Source: Desulfobulbaceae bacterium (GTDB lineage Bacteria > Desulfobacterota > Desulfobulbia > Desulfobulbales > SURF-16). Taken from it: 64,000 nt of DNA. The notes under the pieces were generated by a model. The model had not been told where the DNA came from and searched no databases. It saw only the letters and a list, made by a program, of their open reading frames with translations. Position 1 is the stretch's first letter, and every line of letters begins with the position of its first letter. Position numbers and translations under genes: made by a program. Where the stretch lies: assembly GCA_020444175.1 (NCBI GenBank), contig JAHLLM010000016.1:41364-105363 (forward strand), written 5' to 3'. Of the stretch, positions 1 to 10,532 are shown one piece after another.

Positions 1-885
1 ACTGTTTTTGATAACTCAATCATGAGCGTTCCCGACGTGCCCCACTGGGCCGAGTTGCCGAACCTTGAATTCCTCATGGATGACGGTTTCCCCGTGGCCC
101 GTTATCCGGATTTTCGCGAAACAGTACTGCTGCTGACAGACAAGACAAACGAGACGGCAACCGCTGCAGTCAATCTGATAGCCCTGCTCAGCCAGAAAAA
201 CGGCGTGCCGCCTTTCCGGCTGACAATCTCTGACACTGTTCCTGCTGACGCGGACAAAGAATTGCTGGTGGTGGGAGCAAGGGAGAGTCTGCCTGAGAAA
301 ATTATCAATGCCTCGCAGTTATCTCCCGCAATTCAATTTCCGGTAAACGGCAGACTTGCGGGAAGCAAAGAAGAAAACAACTGGCTTGACCGTCAGAAAG
401 AGCGTTTTTTGGCAACTTTAGAGCCCAAGCAGTCTTTTCCTCCTGACAGGGCAGGAATTACGACCGGATATGCGACGTCTCCCCGCACGGTGCTGCTTAC
501 GGAGTTTGAGTCTCCTTTCAAAGCAATGCGCTCAATTGTCCTTTTTACCGGCAACAGCGGCAAAGACCTGGTGGGCGGAGTCAATGCACTCTGGGATCAC
601 GCCCTGCGCTCAAAAATCAAAGGCGATAGGGTCTTGATTGATTTTGGCCAAACAGAGCCCACGCTTGTCTGGGATAAAACCGGAGCCCCCTATTATTCCG
701 GCAATATCAGCTCAATGAACTGGCTGGCAAATCTTGTCAATTCCTATCCCAAGGCGTTTTTTGCAATTATGCTTGCCGTCCTTCTGCTGACCGCTTTCAT
801 CCTGCTCCTCTTCTTGAAACGCTGGCGGCACAAACGTTTTAGCAACGACACGAAACCGACTGAAAATGACAGCAATGCAGACTGA
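1..885 (+). CDS. bcsB: Cellulose synthase periplasmic subunit BcsB, C-terminal part (cut by window edge)
   Basis: The reading frame is open to base 1, so the gene starts before the window. BcsB is the periplasmic, membrane-anchored partner of the c-di-GMP-activated cellulose synthase BcsA and guides the glucan chain across the periplasm. The visible part has the family's C-terminal pattern: an alpha/beta domain (LLVVGARESLP, then TVLLTEFESPFKAMRSIVLF), the conserved stretch near the end reading YYSGNISSMNWLANLVNSYP, one hydrophobic membrane anchor (FFAIMLAVLLLTAFILLLF) and a short basic tail on the cytoplasmic side. It overlaps the next gene by 20 bases, which together with the bcsC that follows marks a bcs operon. 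The family assignment is secure; bcsA is expected just upstream but is not visible. Confidence 0.9.
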   Translation, partial: TVFDNSIMSVPDVPHWAELPNLEFLMDDGFPVARYPDFRETVLLLTDKTNETATAAVNLIALLSQKNGVPPFRLTISDTVPADADKELLVVGARESLPEKIINASQLSPAIQFPVNGRLAGSKEENNWLDRQKERFLATLEPKQSFPPDRAGITTGYATSPRTVLLTEFESPFKAMRSIVLFTGNSGKDLVGGVNALWDHALRSKIKGDRVLIDFGQTEPTLVWDKTGAPYYSGNISSMNWLANLVNSYPKAFFAIMLAVLLLTAFILLLFLKRWRHKRFSNDTKPTENDSNAD

Positions 886-1924
886 CAGGCTTTTTTTCAA
901 ATGCAGCCTGATTCTTTTTTTCTTCTGCCTGGCAACAGGTCCGTCCTGGGCAGCCGAGGCAGGCACATGGAATTTTTTCAAAGAGCATTTTGTCACCCCT
1001 GACGGACGTATCATCGACAGGGGCCGGCAGGACATGAGTCATTCCGAAGGACAGGGCTACGGGCTTCTTCTGGCCCAGGCCAGTAATGACAGGCAGGCTT
1101 TTGAACGTATCTGGTTATGGACACGAAATAACCTGCAGGTCAGGGAGGAAGACAAACTCTTTGCCTGGAGCTGGGGAAAAAGAGAGTCCGGAGAATGGTC
1201 TTTCCTTGACCGGAACAATGCAACCGACGGTGATATATGCATAGCATACTCTCTTCTTCTTGCTGCCCGGAAATGGCAGATAAGCTCCTATAAAGCAGAG
1301 GCCCTGGCCATCATAAACAGCATGAAAGAAGAGCTGCTTGTGGAAAAATACGGTTACGCCTTTCTCCTGCCCGGGGATGACGGTTTTGTGACGGACAAGG
1401 GATTCATCTTGAACCCTGCCTATATGATTTGTTCCGCTTTCCGGCTCTTTGCCGAAGTAACCGGGGACCCCATATGGTCAAAGGTATACGGAGACGCTTT
1501 AAAAATCATCGGCGCAAGTCTCTACTCAAGCCTTATCCTGCCACCGGACTGGCTGCTCTTGACCGACAGCGGCACACACATTTCCACAGAGAAAAGTTCC
1601 GGTTTCGGATACGAGGCAATTCGGGTTTTTCTTTACCTTGCCTGGGACCACTCCCTGGCCACTGTGCCGGGTGTTGAAAAACTGTTCCATTACTATGAGG
1701 GCACAGGGCGGCTCCCCGTTTTTGTGGATCTTGTGGCAAACTCTCTTTCTCTTGACGAAGCTCCGGCCGGATTCTACGCTATTCTGGCACGGAGCGCTGA
1801 GGCAGCAAACAAAGGGAAACTGGCCAGCCGATTATGGCAAAGAGCAAAAATGAAAATTTGCGCGGAAAAAGAAAATTATTACTCCCAGATACTTTTTCTT
1901 CTCGCCAAGATAAACAGACCATGA
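866..1924 (+). CDS. bcsZ: Periplasmic endoglucanase BcsZ (glycoside hydrolase family 8)
   Basis: GH8 endo-1,4-beta-glucanase of cellulose synthesis operons; it trims the nascent glucan in the periplasm. A signal peptide is visible at residues 8-30 (hydrophobic stretch ending in PSWAA). The mature enzyme starts with the family pattern WNFFKEHFVTPDGRIID, followed by SHSEGQGYG with the expected general-acid Glu (E61), and NATDGDICIAY, which lines the active site. The length of 352 aa is normal for the family. The start overlaps the end of bcsB; a second ATG lies three codons downstream and cannot be excluded. The stop overlaps the start of bcsC (ATGA), so the genes are translationally coupled. 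Confidence 0.93.
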   Translation: MTAMQTDRLFFKCSLILFFFCLATGPSWAAEAGTWNFFKEHFVTPDGRIIDRGRQDMSHSEGQGYGLLLAQASNDRQAFERIWLWTRNNLQVREEDKLFAWSWGKRESGEWSFLDRNNATDGDICIAYSLLLAARKWQISSYKAEALAIINSMKEELLVEKYGYAFLLPGDDGFVTDKGFILNPAYMICSAFRLFAEVTGDPIWSKVYGDALKIIGASLYSSLILPPDWLLLTDSGTHISTEKSSGFGYEAIRVFLYLAWDHSLATVPGVEKLFHYYEGTGRLPVFVDLVANSLSLDEAPAGFYAILARSAEAANKGKLASRLWQRAKMKICAEKENYYSQILFLLAKINRP

Positions 1925-4884
1925 TGAAACGTATGAGTAAAAATTGCCTACCATTGTTAGCAGCTACGGTTGCCTGCGTTGCTTTGTCAACACACGCTTA
2001 CCCGCAGACAGTCAAAATGGATCATCCGGCATCTTCGACAAAAGTGGAAAGAGGCAGACAAAGCACATCTGCCGACGCACCCCAGGCCGAGTCCGCCCCT
2101 GTTGATACCGTCCGCCAATACGACATGCTGCCGCAACTCCTGAGCCAGGCCTGGCATGAATATCAGGAACAGCGCTTTCAGGAGGCACGCGACCTATTCC
2201 TTGAGGTTGCTGAAAGTTCCAAAACAGAGAGCAGGGATAATGCCAGGCTGGGACTGGCCTACACCTATCTCAAGCTGGATCGGCAGGACAAGGCCATTGA
2301 CCTCCTGGAAAACCTGGTACGGGAGCACTACAAAACCGAGGAAACTCTGCCCGCCCTCATCAATATCCTGCTGTCCCGTGAAGAGTGGAAACGGGCTGCC
2401 GCACTCCTGCAGCAGCAGAGCGCTTCCCGCTCTGAAAAATTGAGTGCTGCCGCCGCCCGGCGCTTTCTTTATGAGCAATTCCCCGGCGACTTTGACCTGG
2501 CCGCGCGCCTGGCCTGGAGCGCATTCCGACAAAAAGAGTATGAACAGTCCACAACTCTTTTTAAAGAACTATTGAGCCGTTTCCCTGCCTCGGAAGACTA
2601 TCTGCTCGGCGCTGCATTCAGCCTGCAAAAACTCGGCAAAGACGAGCAGGCCCTGCAGCAGCTTGAAAATTTTCAAGCTCCCCTGTCGGCCAAGGCCAGG
2701 AAGACACGAGATGATTTATATGTGTCCTTAAACCGGAAGGCAGCGGATGCCGAAAACCAGCAGGAAGCCCATGCCCTTTTGCAAAGAGCTGTGCAGGCCG
2801 GCTCAAAAAACCCCGTGCTTTTAGCGCACTATGGCTGGAGCTGTTATGAACGGGCAGACTATCCCTGCGCCACAGACACCTTTACCCAACTGACACAGAG
2901 CTATCCCGACAATGAGGATTATCTTCTGGGGCTCGGTTATGCACTGCAGGCATCAGGCCAAAATGAGCAGGCCATACGCCGCTTGAAAAATTTTCAGGGC
3001 ACGTTGAGTAACAAAGCCAACGAACTCTTGACCAACCTTTACAGCACAGAAGGACAGCAGGCCTTTGAGGCAGGCAAGTATGAAAAGGCCAGGCATTATT
3101 TCGGGCAGGCGCTTGGCCGCACCCCCCATGATGTTGATTTGCGCGAATCATATGGATGGGCCTGTTTCCGCCTGGAAAACTTTGGCTGCGCTCAAATGGA
3201 ATTTGAGCAGCTTTTGCGTGAGAATCCCGGTACGGAAAAATATATGACAGGGCTTGTCTCTTCCCTGCAAAAGCAGGGCGAAAACAAGGAGGCCCTTGCT
3301 GTCATTGAACAGCATCCCGCTATCAGGAGTCCTGCAATTGCTGAGCAGCAAGTCAATCTCTACCGCAGCATGGGAAACACTGCTTATAAGGAGCAGGATT
3401 TTGCCGTCGCTGAAAAATACCTGACCCGCGCCACCCAACTTGCTCCTGATGATGAAGAAACAAAACTGCTTCTCTTGTGGACCCGCCATCACATGGGCAA
3501 TTCCAGCGGCCTCATCAGTTACCTGCAGGACAACTTTGACAGCCAGGGCTCACCGGAAACGGCAAAAACCGTGATAGGTCTCCTAGAGGCCCAAGACATG
3601 AAAGAGGAAGAAAATCAGTTTCTCGAAAAACTTGCCCAGTCAGAAGACCCATCCCTTAAAATACTTGCCGCAGAGAGCATTTACCGGGAGGTGGGACCAC
3701 TTGCCGCTGCCCAGGTCTATAATGCCCCTGAAACCTGCTATCAGGGATGCGATGCCGTCCAGGTTCACGCAGTGCCCTTTTTCAGAAGCAAGAAGGGTGA
3801 TAACGGCTTGTCACGGCTGGATGTCTATGGAGTGAGTACCCGGCTTGCCGTACCCTGGCCCAACGCCAATATCTGGAGTCTTCGCCTTACGCCTTTCCAA
3901 CTTTCTTATGATAATGACAAGGACCAGCCGTATAGCGGTCAATATTATAAAATGTTGCAACAACCGAACATGCCTTTTCAAAAAAATGACGACACCTTTG
4001 ATGTCTGGGATATCCAGGCCGGCTGGTATCATGAAGGGAGGCGCAGTTACGACCTGAGAGTCGGCATGACGCCAGAGAATGGTCCGATTGCGTCCGCGCC
4101 CACTTTTTCCCTGCATATTTCCGACAAAAAATGGAAACTGCATTTTGAGCATCAACCGGTGAGAGAATCCGTTCTGTCCTGGATCGGCATGGAGGATCCA
4201 TATAGCGACAAGGTATGGGGCAGAGTGCTGCGCTCCGGCCTTTCGGGTGGGTATTCCTTTGATCTTCCAGGACCCTACTGGCTTTATCTCGATGCCGAAT
4301 ATTACAGCTATAACGGCAAAGATGTTGAAGGGAATTACTCCCTGCATTCTTCTCTCAGCACCGGCAGAACCGACCAATGGCAGATATTTAACCGATCTAT
4401 TGGCGCATTTTTGAGTGCAGCAGGCTTTGACAGGAACAGCGATTTTTATACATTTGGTCATGGAGGATATTACAGCCCTGAATTTATGCTGGTGACCGGA
4501 CCCTTTGTCAGCCTGAAAACCTCGGAATGCAAAAATTTCTGGTTAAGCGGCCACCTCTCGGCAGGCTACAGCTACCGGCAAACAGAGGATGCTCCCCACT
4601 ATCACCAGACACATACCGACCCATTGTCGCTATCCCGCTCCGCCTCTCATGATTTCAGCGGGGAATACCAGGGGGACAGCAGTTCCGGCATGGGAGTGAA
4701 TGCCCAGCTCAAAGGCTTGATGAGGCTGAACGACAACTGGTTCTTCGGGGGACTTGCCAGTGTGGAAAACAGTAATGACTATCTTGACTATAAGGCGGCA
4801 CTGGTTTTGAGTTATTCTTTTTCAAAAAACAGGACCTTTTGCGGAACCGAACGCTTTTTTGATTCGCTTATGTCGCTTTTTTGA
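1921..4884 (+). CDS. bcsC: Cellulose export protein BcsC (TPR scaffold plus outer-membrane barrel)
   Basis: 987 aa from the ATG that overlaps the bcsZ stop (ATGA). The frame is open further upstream to an ATG at 1834, but that adds 29 polar residues before an obvious signal peptide (MSKNCLPLLAATVACVALSTHAYP), so 1921 is preferred. Residues about 60-590 are tandem TPR units, with repeated YGWSCYERADY / YGWACFRLENF and LLGLGYALQ patterns. From about residue 600 the protein changes to aromatic, alternating beta-strand sequence (QLSYDNDKDQPYSGQYY, GYSYRQTEDAP) ending in YSFSKNRTFCG..FFDSLMSLF, which fits the BcsC C-terminal outer-membrane barrel. The role is export of cellulose through the outer membrane. 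No further bcs gene follows. Confidence 0.93.
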   Translation: MMKRMSKNCLPLLAATVACVALSTHAYPQTVKMDHPASSTKVERGRQSTSADAPQAESAPVDTVRQYDMLPQLLSQAWHEYQEQRFQEARDLFLEVAESSKTESRDNARLGLAYTYLKLDRQDKAIDLLENLVREHYKTEETLPALINILLSREEWKRAAALLQQQSASRSEKLSAAAARRFLYEQFPGDFDLAARLAWSAFRQKEYEQSTTLFKELLSRFPASEDYLLGAAFSLQKLGKDEQALQQLENFQAPLSAKARKTRDDLYVSLNRKAADAENQQEAHALLQRAVQAGSKNPVLLAHYGWSCYERADYPCATDTFTQLTQSYPDNEDYLLGLGYALQASGQNEQAIRRLKNFQGTLSNKANELLTNLYSTEGQQAFEAGKYEKARHYFGQALGRTPHDVDLRESYGWACFRLENFGCAQMEFEQLLRENPGTEKYMTGLVSSLQKQGENKEALAVIEQHPAIRSPAIAEQQVNLYRSMGNTAYKEQDFAVAEKYLTRATQLAPDDEETKLLLLWTRHHMGNSSGLISYLQDNFDSQGSPETAKTVIGLLEAQDMKEEENQFLEKLAQSEDPSLKILAAESIYREVGPLAAAQVYNAPETCYQGCDAVQVHAVPFFRSKKGDNGLSRLDVYGVSTRLAVPWPNANIWSLRLTPFQLSYDNDKDQPYSGQYYKMLQQPNMPFQKNDDTFDVWDIQAGWYHEGRRSYDLRVGMTPENGPIASAPTFSLHISDKKWKLHFEHQPVRESVLSWIGMEDPYSDKVWGRVLRSGLSGGYSFDLPGPYWLYLDAEYYSYNGKDVEGNYSLHSSLSTGRTDQWQIFNRSIGAFLSAAGFDRNSDFYTFGHGGYYSPEFMLVTGPFVSLKTSECKNFWLSGHLSAGYSYRQTEDAPHYHQTHTDPLSLSRSASHDFSGEYQGDSSSGMGVNAQLKGLMRLNDNWFFGGLASVENSNDYLDYKAALVLSYSFSKNRTFCGTERFFDSLMSLF

Positions 4885-4996
4885 TTTGAGATTCATTTCT
4901 TGTCAAATATCTTGATCTTTCCGTCGTCCGGACAACCTTTTCCGATGCTGAAAAGTAACTGCCGGTTGCATATGATATTTTTGCCCAATAAAAAAT

Positions 4997-5180
4997 GTGA
5001 TTACCACTGAAACTCAGCCAGTCCTGCAGAAGGTACTGTAATGCATTAATAATTCAAAAAATACTGTCTACATAAAAGTCATTCCCGCGAAAGCGGGAAT
5101 CCAGAGTAGCTGGCTCGTCCGCCTAGATTCCCGCTTTCGCGGGAATGACGTATAAAAAGGCTGAAGATGAGTGGTAATCA
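4997..5180. repeat. MITE family 1, copy 1 (palindromic, about 184 bp)
   Basis: Nearly identical to the copy at 11271-11454. Terminal inverted repeats TGATTACCACT / AGTGGTAATCA flank a core in which a common palindrome (ATTCCCGCGAAAGCGGGAAT) is present twice in opposite orientation. The 11-base flanks (4986-4996 and 5181-5191) match at 8 of 11 positions, suggesting a decayed 11-bp target duplication. There is no coding capacity, so it must be mobilised in trans if it is mobile. It fills most of the gap between bcsC and the next gene and ends 39 bases before that start codon. Confidence 0.85.
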
Positions 5181-5219
5181 TAATACAAAAAAAGACCGGT
5201 TTCATTCACAGGACTTGGC

Positions 5220-6422
5220 ATGGATTCCAACCCGGAAAAGACAAAACTGCTGGTAATTGACGACAATCCGGTCGACCGCAAGCTGATCAAATCCTTTTTT
5301 GAACAGGATGATTTTTTGCTTTTTGAAGCTGACGAAGGCAAAACCGGACTTGCCATGGCCATGCAGCATATGCCGGATATCATCCTTCTTGATATCCTGA
5401 TGCCCGGCATGGATGGTTTGACCATCTGCACCAGGTTAAAAATGGTTGAATTGACCAGGTCGATCCCGGTCATTCTCATATCCTCCACCAAAGAACTGCT
5501 TGTTAAGATCAGGGGGCTTGAAATCGGGGCGGTCGATTTCATCACCAAGCCGCCGATCAAGGATGAAGTGCGTGCTCGGGTCCGAGCCCATCTGAAGATA
5601 GCTAGGCTCACCAAGTCTCTTGAAAAGGCCAACAGAATACTGGTCCGCAAGCAGAAGAAAATTGAACTGGATCTGCAGGCTGCGGCTGAGATTCAAAAAA
5701 ATCTCTTACCCGGAAAACTTCCAGACTGTCCGGTAAAATTTTCCTGGCATTTTGAGCCAAGTTCAAAAATCGGCGGCGATATTTTTAATATCCATCGGCT
5801 TGATGAACATCACATTGGTATTTACATCATTGATGTCAGCGGTCATGGGGTCCCGGCGGCCATGATAACAGCCTTTGTCTCCCAGGCCATGTCCCCCAGT
5901 AACAGCTTGGTGAAGCGGCAGATTTCTTCTGCGCCATTTTATAAAATTGTGCAACCGGTTGACTTGATAAAAAAAATAGAACAAGAGTTTCCCATTGAAA
6001 GATTCAATCGTTATATCACGATGAATTATCTTGTGCTTAACTTTCAAAGCGGAGATTTCAACTATTGCTGCGCCGGCCATCCCCCGGCTGTTCTTGTCCG
6101 TCGGCAAGGGGAACCGGAGCTGCTCGATACAGGCGGTGCACTCATCGGCCTCGGGGACATGGCGCCGCCCTTGCAGCAGGGAGCTGGTCATATTGATAGC
6201 GGAGACAGGTTGTATTTCTACACGGATGGCATCATTGAACACGAAAACAGTGTGGGTGAGCAATTCGGCATCCCAAGGTTGGTTCACACTCTCATGCAGG
6301 AAAAGGAATTATCGCTCGATCACTCCATTACGGAGTTCATTGCACATTTCAAAAACTTTGAGCCAGGCAGCATTCCGATAGACGATATCAGTTTACTGGC
6401 AATAGAACTTCGCAACTCTTAG
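5220..6422 (+). CDS. Response regulator with PP2C/SpoIIE-type serine phosphatase output
   Basis: 400 aa. Residues 8-125 are a receiver domain: acidic pair in LLVIDDNP, phosphoacceptor Asp in IILLDILMPGMDG, and the switch Lys in DFITKPPIKDE. A coiled linker (about 130-165) leads into a PPM phosphatase of the RsbU/SpoIIE kind from about 160 to the end, with metal-binding acidic residues in SSKIGGDIFN, IYIIDVSGHGVPAAM, LYFYTDGIIE and IDDISLLAI. Such proteins dephosphorylate anti-sigma-antagonist proteins in partner-switching pathways or act in c-di-GMP linked signalling; no partner gene is visible nearby. An AGGA about 10 bases upstream supports the start. It stands alone between MITE copy 1 and a 480-base gap. 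Confidence 0.88.
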   Translation: MDSNPEKTKLLVIDDNPVDRKLIKSFFEQDDFLLFEADEGKTGLAMAMQHMPDIILLDILMPGMDGLTICTRLKMVELTRSIPVILISSTKELLVKIRGLEIGAVDFITKPPIKDEVRARVRAHLKIARLTKSLEKANRILVRKQKKIELDLQAAAEIQKNLLPGKLPDCPVKFSWHFEPSSKIGGDIFNIHRLDEHHIGIYIIDVSGHGVPAAMITAFVSQAMSPSNSLVKRQISSAPFYKIVQPVDLIKKIEQEFPIERFNRYITMNYLVLNFQSGDFNYCCAGHPPAVLVRRQGEPELLDTGGALIGLGDMAPPLQQGAGHIDSGDRLYFYTDGIIEHENSVGEQFGIPRLVHTLMQEKELSLDHSITEFIAHFKNFEPGSIPIDDISLLAIELRNS

Positions 6423-6565
6423 TACGGGTTAGCTGTTTTTCCAGTTTTTATTCCTTTTCTTGTCCCGATAGAATCTCTTTGGAATTTTATTGTCGCGGGA
6501 ATTATCATTCTTCATCTGATGGCACTCCATGGATCGCCACAGCATTGATAAGCGATCCTGACCGG

Positions 6566-6596
6566 TTACCCTTTTTCTTATTTTAAAAAAGGGTAA
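6566..6596. terminator. Hairpin in the gap 6423-6906, possible terminator
   Basis: TTACCCTTTTT and AAAAAAGGGTAA form a hairpin about 145 bases after the phosphatase stop. The arm itself holds the T and A runs, so it could work in either direction. The rest of 6423-6906 shows no gene or recognisable element. Confidence 0.35.
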
Positions 6597-6906
6597 AGTG
6601 TCAATCCTTTCAATTCGCAGTCAGAGTGCAGACAATTAAAAAAAGACAGGCTTCTTTCCATTTCAAAGCCAAAATCCTTAAGCCGATAAAAATCGAAGAA
6701 AAATACCAAGATGCACCAAATTTTGCGATGACATCTTCCCGAAGACAGCAGACACTTCCATACATGCGACAATTTGCCTCATAGTGGGTTGAAACAAAAA
6801 AGGGTAAAAATAGAGGAATACCTTTCCCTCTAACGCATAACTGGAGACACACAATCGGCTACCATACTCCAACGCAAAATGGATATGCAGTAGGCCTCCA
6901 CGCCCC

Positions 6907-9867
6907 ATGACTGTCAAAACAAAATCCATACTCCTGGTTACCGGAGTTATACTTACGCTCTCACTCTTCTATACCTTTCACCATATATCATCTCATTCGA
7001 GACATATTTCCTTCTGCAATAAACAAAAGGAGATAAATCTCTACAATATGCTGCTGAAAACGCAGGAATCATACGTCTCCATTTTTGATTCCTGGCTGGC
7101 AAATTTCATTCTCTTCAACCGTCCGCAAATAGAGGCATTTGCACATCGGGATCGGGAAAAACTTTACGAACTCACTCTCCCCAAATTTCAGTCATTACAG
7201 AATATCGAAGCATACTCGTACCATATGCATTTTCATTTACCGGATGGACGTTCCTTTCTCAGGATGCATAAACCTGAAAATTTCGGTGACGATTTACGCC
7301 AAATCAGACCGGCTGTACAGGAGGTGCAGAGAACCAAGCTCCCCATGTCCGGTTATGAAATTGGCGTCCACGGAGCCTTCTATCGTGTCATTCACCCGGT
7401 AATCTACAAGGATGAGTATATAGGCGCTCTTGAAGTCGGCATTAAGGCTGATGAAATTGTTGCCATGCTTGGCCCCAAAACAGGCATGAAAACAGCCATT
7501 TTCTTCTCAACTCCCCTCTGGGAGAAGGCCTCTGGAAATACACAACCCAGCAAGGAATTCGGCAAATACACTATTGTCGAAGATACACCACATATTATCG
7601 ATTTATTACCTGAAAATTTCGAACTGGATGAGAAAATACGGAAACTTGAAGCCGGCAAACTGAGCTTCAGCGTATATACGCCACATGTTCTATCAAACTG
7701 CTTTCATGAATCCATTGGTGGGATTATCGCGCTTCATGATCTGAGCGATGACGTTTCTGCCCGGGAAAAATTTATCATCCAGTCTGTCGTTATCACGTCT
7801 TCCCTGGCAGTGATCTGCATCATCTTCCTGTCCATAAGCTTCCAGAAACTCATTGGCAATCTTGAAAATGCAAAGGAAACCCAGGACAAGCTCATCGGCA
7901 AACTGAACAGGGAGATCGAAACCAGGACCGAGGCTGAAAAGGCATTGCTGCAAAGCGAAAAACAACAGCGTCATATTTTAAACAGTCTCTCGGACACCAT
8001 TTTTCTGCTTGACTGCAATTTTACAGTCAAATGGGTTAATAAATCAGCCCAGGATATGTTTCCCATTTCCCTGAACCAAAAATGCCTTCTTTGCATCCGA
8101 GAACAGAACAGACTTCCAGATGAAAACTGTCTGTGCAGAAAAGCATACAGGAACAAATCGATACAGACAGGCATAACGCATCTTCCTCCGCTTTCGACCA
8201 TCTCAGCAGAAAGTTCATGGGAAACCATTTCTATTCCACAGCTCGATGAGCAGGAAAATGTAACTGGTGTCCTTGTTGTCTTACGCAACATCACAAACCG
8301 ACTTCAGGCGGAAAAACAGGTCAATGATTTAAACAGGCAGAACCGTCTCCTGCTGGAAGCAGCCGGAGAGGGAATTTACGGGGTTGATCTCGAAGGCAAC
8401 ACCACCTTTATGAATCCGGCGGCAGTGCGAATGACCGGTTTCTCCGAGGAAGAGATGATCGGCAACCACCAACATGACCTTCTGCACCATACTAAAATTG
8501 ACGGCAGTCATTATCCATCACAGGAATGCCCCGTTTATGCCAGTATGAAAGACAAAAAAACCTATACCGCCATGGACGAGCTGTTCTGGAGAAAAGACGG
8601 CAGCAGCTTTCCTGTTGAGTATGTTGCCGCACCTGTCCTGGAAAATGACGAGGTGATCGGTGCAGTTGTTCTGTTCAGCGACATCACCGAACGAAAAACC
8701 CTTGAAAGCCAACTGCTGCATTCCCAGAAAATGGAAGCGGTCGGTCGGCTTACAGGCGGCATTTCACATGATTTTAATAATCTTTTAACTACCATCCTCG
8801 GGTACAGCGAGATCCTTCTTTTTCAAAAGGAAAACTTCACAAAGGACGCCACAGAAAAGATCAAGATGATTCACAGGGCCGGCAAGATGGCGGCGGCACT
8901 GACCAGGCAGCTTCTGGCTTTCAGCCGCAAGCAGGTCCTTGAGATACAGCCTATAAACGTCTGCGACATCCTTAAAAAGCTGGCGAATATGCTGCGCAGG
9001 GTTATTGGAGAAGATATCATTCTCGAATTACAATACGAATGTCCTAGCTGCAGCATCCTGGCTGATACCGGGCAGTTTGAACAAATTATCATGAATATCG
9101 CCATAAACGCCAAGGATGCCATGCCAAATGGCGGGCGGCTGAACATTACCACTAAAATAATCGAAGTCACGGATGAAAAGCTCACCGACTTTGCGGATAT
9201 CAAACCCGGGCCATATGTTTATATCAGCATAAGCGACAGCGGGGAAGGAATGTCCAAAGAGACCATGGAGCTCATATTTGAACCGTTTTTCACCACCAAG
9301 GAAAAAGGCAAAGGCACCGGTCTCGGTCTTGCCACGGTTTACGGTATAATCAATCAACATAATGGCTATATTACCGTAAACAGCTCACCCGGCCAGGGAA
9401 CCACTTTCCAAATTTACTTTCCACTTGCGGAAACTCAAGCAGACCAGAAAATCATTCCAATCTCCACCATACTGCCGACAGGCTCGGAAACCATCATGGT
9501 TGTTGATGATGAAACGGATATCCGCTCATTTATAAGCGACACTCTGGAACCTCTTGGATACACTGTCCTTGAAGCCGGCAATGGCGATGAAGCCCTCCGT
9601 TCCTGCCAGGACCATCCACTGGATATCGACCTTCTCATAACAGACGTTGTCATGCCCGGCATGAGTGGCAAGGAGCTTGCCTACCGGCTTATGTCGCTTC
9701 AACCTGGAATAAAAACTCTCTTCATTTCAGGCTATCCGGATGAACAGCTATCCGACAGCAATATCCTCAAGGCGGGAATCAACTTCCTGCCCAAACCCCT
9801 TACTCCCCAAAAAGTAGCAAAAAAGGTCAGAAAGATACTCAACAATACTGAAGATTATTCCTCATAA
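6907..9867 (+). CDS. Membrane hybrid histidine kinase (Cache-type sensor, two PAS, HisKA, HATPase, receiver)
   Basis: 986 aa. A membrane helix at about 7-25, a periplasmic sensor at about 45-285 with a double-Cache-like pattern ([41 protein letters not shown]), and a second helix at about 290-315. Then a coiled coil, PAS 1 (about 355-465), which contains a Cys-rich insert (KCLLCIREQ...ENCLCRKA), PAS 2 (about 475-600), and the dimerisation domain with the phosphorylated His in [17 protein letters not shown]. The ATPase follows with N box (INAKDAMP), SGEGM and [12 protein letters not shown]. The C-terminal receiver (about 860-980) has MVVDDET and [12 protein letters not shown]. It acts at the inner membrane; the ligand is unknown and no adjacent regulator is seen. 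Confidence 0.92.
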   Translation: MTVKTKSILLVTGVILTLSLFYTFHHISSHSRHISFCNKQKEINLYNMLLKTQESYVSIFDSWLANFILFNRPQIEAFAHRDREKLYELTLPKFQSLQNIEAYSYHMHFHLPDGRSFLRMHKPENFGDDLRQIRPAVQEVQRTKLPMSGYEIGVHGAFYRVIHPVIYKDEYIGALEVGIKADEIVAMLGPKTGMKTAIFFSTPLWEKASGNTQPSKEFGKYTIVEDTPHIIDLLPENFELDEKIRKLEAGKLSFSVYTPHVLSNCFHESIGGIIALHDLSDDVSAREKFIIQSVVITSSLAVICIIFLSISFQKLIGNLENAKETQDKLIGKLNREIETRTEAEKALLQSEKQQRHILNSLSDTIFLLDCNFTVKWVNKSAQDMFPISLNQKCLLCIREQNRLPDENCLCRKAYRNKSIQTGITHLPPLSTISAESSWETISIPQLDEQENVTGVLVVLRNITNRLQAEKQVNDLNRQNRLLLEAAGEGIYGVDLEGNTTFMNPAAVRMTGFSEEEMIGNHQHDLLHHTKIDGSHYPSQECPVYASMKDKKTYTAMDELFWRKDGSSFPVEYVAAPVLENDEVIGAVVLFSDITERKTLESQLLHSQKMEAVGRLTGGISHDFNNLLTTILGYSEILLFQKENFTKDATEKIKMIHRAGKMAAALTRQLLAFSRKQVLEIQPINVCDILKKLANMLRRVIGEDIILELQYECPSCSILADTGQFEQIIMNIAINAKDAMPNGGRLNITTKIIEVTDEKLTDFADIKPGPYVYISISDSGEGMSKETMELIFEPFFTTKEKGKGTGLGLATVYGIINQHNGYITVNSSPGQGTTFQIYFPLAETQADQKIIPISTILPTGSETIMVVDDETDIRSFISDTLEPLGYTVLEAGNGDEALRSCQDHPLDIDLLITDVVMPGMSGKELAYRLMSLQPGIKTLFISGYPDEQLSDSNILKAGINFLPKPLTPQKVAKKVRKILNNTEDYSS

Positions 9868-9938
9868 ATAGATCTACTTCCCCAGGAACCGGGGCGAACA
9901 ACAGGCTATCGCGGGCAATGTCTTGTTCTTCGGAAGTA

Positions 9939-10532
9939 TCATTCTTTTCTTCTCAATGGAAACAGACAGCCAACCCCGGCCCCCAGCAACAAGAGGGCAC
10001 CAGGAAGAGGAACAGGCGCTGAATCAGAGGTTTCCAACTGAAAAATGTCGCTTTGGGCAGGATCAAAATTAAAATAAGAAGAGGATTGGTATTTTATATA
10101 TATCGAGTCCGAGGAATAACTTAAGGTGGGGGCCACAGGGATCATCCCTGTTTGTACTGCGGAAACACCTGTAATTTCGGCATCATTATCAAATTGTATG
10201 TTTTCGATCCAGGCCTCGAAAACGTGAATTCCACCAACAGTAACCGGAATGAGGGTAAGAGTATTACTGATGGAATTCAAATCTAGATCCGCCTGGGCAT
10301 GTTGCATGAACCAGCTGTCTGTTTGAATATTATCATCTTGCGTAAGTTCCGGCCCATCTATGATAGCGGCATTCAGATTTTGCCATATGTCAGAGTGTTC
10401 AGATCCGAAAAATCCTGTGGTAATGTATGTTGTTTTTGCATGAAAATCTCCTGCCACAATACCGGCACCTGCCACCTCGATATTTCCAAGCAGCAACAAC
10501 CCGGTTGCGAGTCCTATGAACAATTTCTGCAT
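9939..10532 (-). CDS. Small secreted protein with PEP-CTERM-like sorting tail
   Basis: 197 aa. An N-terminal signal peptide (LFIGLATGLLLLGNIEVAGAG) precedes a polar beta-rich body of no family I recognise. The end has the tripartite pattern of exosortase substrates: a short proline motif (VPLPG), a hydrophobic segment (ALLLLGAGVGCLF) and a basic tail (PLRRKE). VPLPG is a known variant of the PEP-CTERM signal. The start is supported by AAGGAGAAG a few bases upstream. It is a single-gene unit facing the kinase at 6907-9867. Processing and surface display by an exosortase outside the window is inferred. Confidence 0.7.
   Translation of the reverse strand: MQKLFIGLATGLLLLGNIEVAGAGIVAGDFHAKTTYITTGFFGSEHSDIWQNLNAAIIDGPELTQDDNIQTDSWFMQHAQADLDLNSISNTLTLIPVTVGGIHVFEAWIENIQFDNDAEITGVSAVQTGMIPVAPTLSYSSDSIYIKYQSSSYFNFDPAQSDIFQLETSDSAPVPLPGALLLLGAGVGCLFPLRRKE

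Noticed and set aside
1834..1920. Upstream ATG for bcsC
   Set aside because: Adds 29 polar residues in front of a clear signal peptide; the ATGA overlap with bcsZ at 1921 is the better start.
3811..4461. 216-codon open frame opposite the bcsC barrel region
   Set aside because: Shadow of bcsC with no family resemblance.
5083..5150. Paired GC-rich palindromes considered as a CRISPR array or simple terminator
   Set aside because: They are inverted, not direct, repeats, lack spacers and lie inside a larger element with terminal repeats and target duplication.
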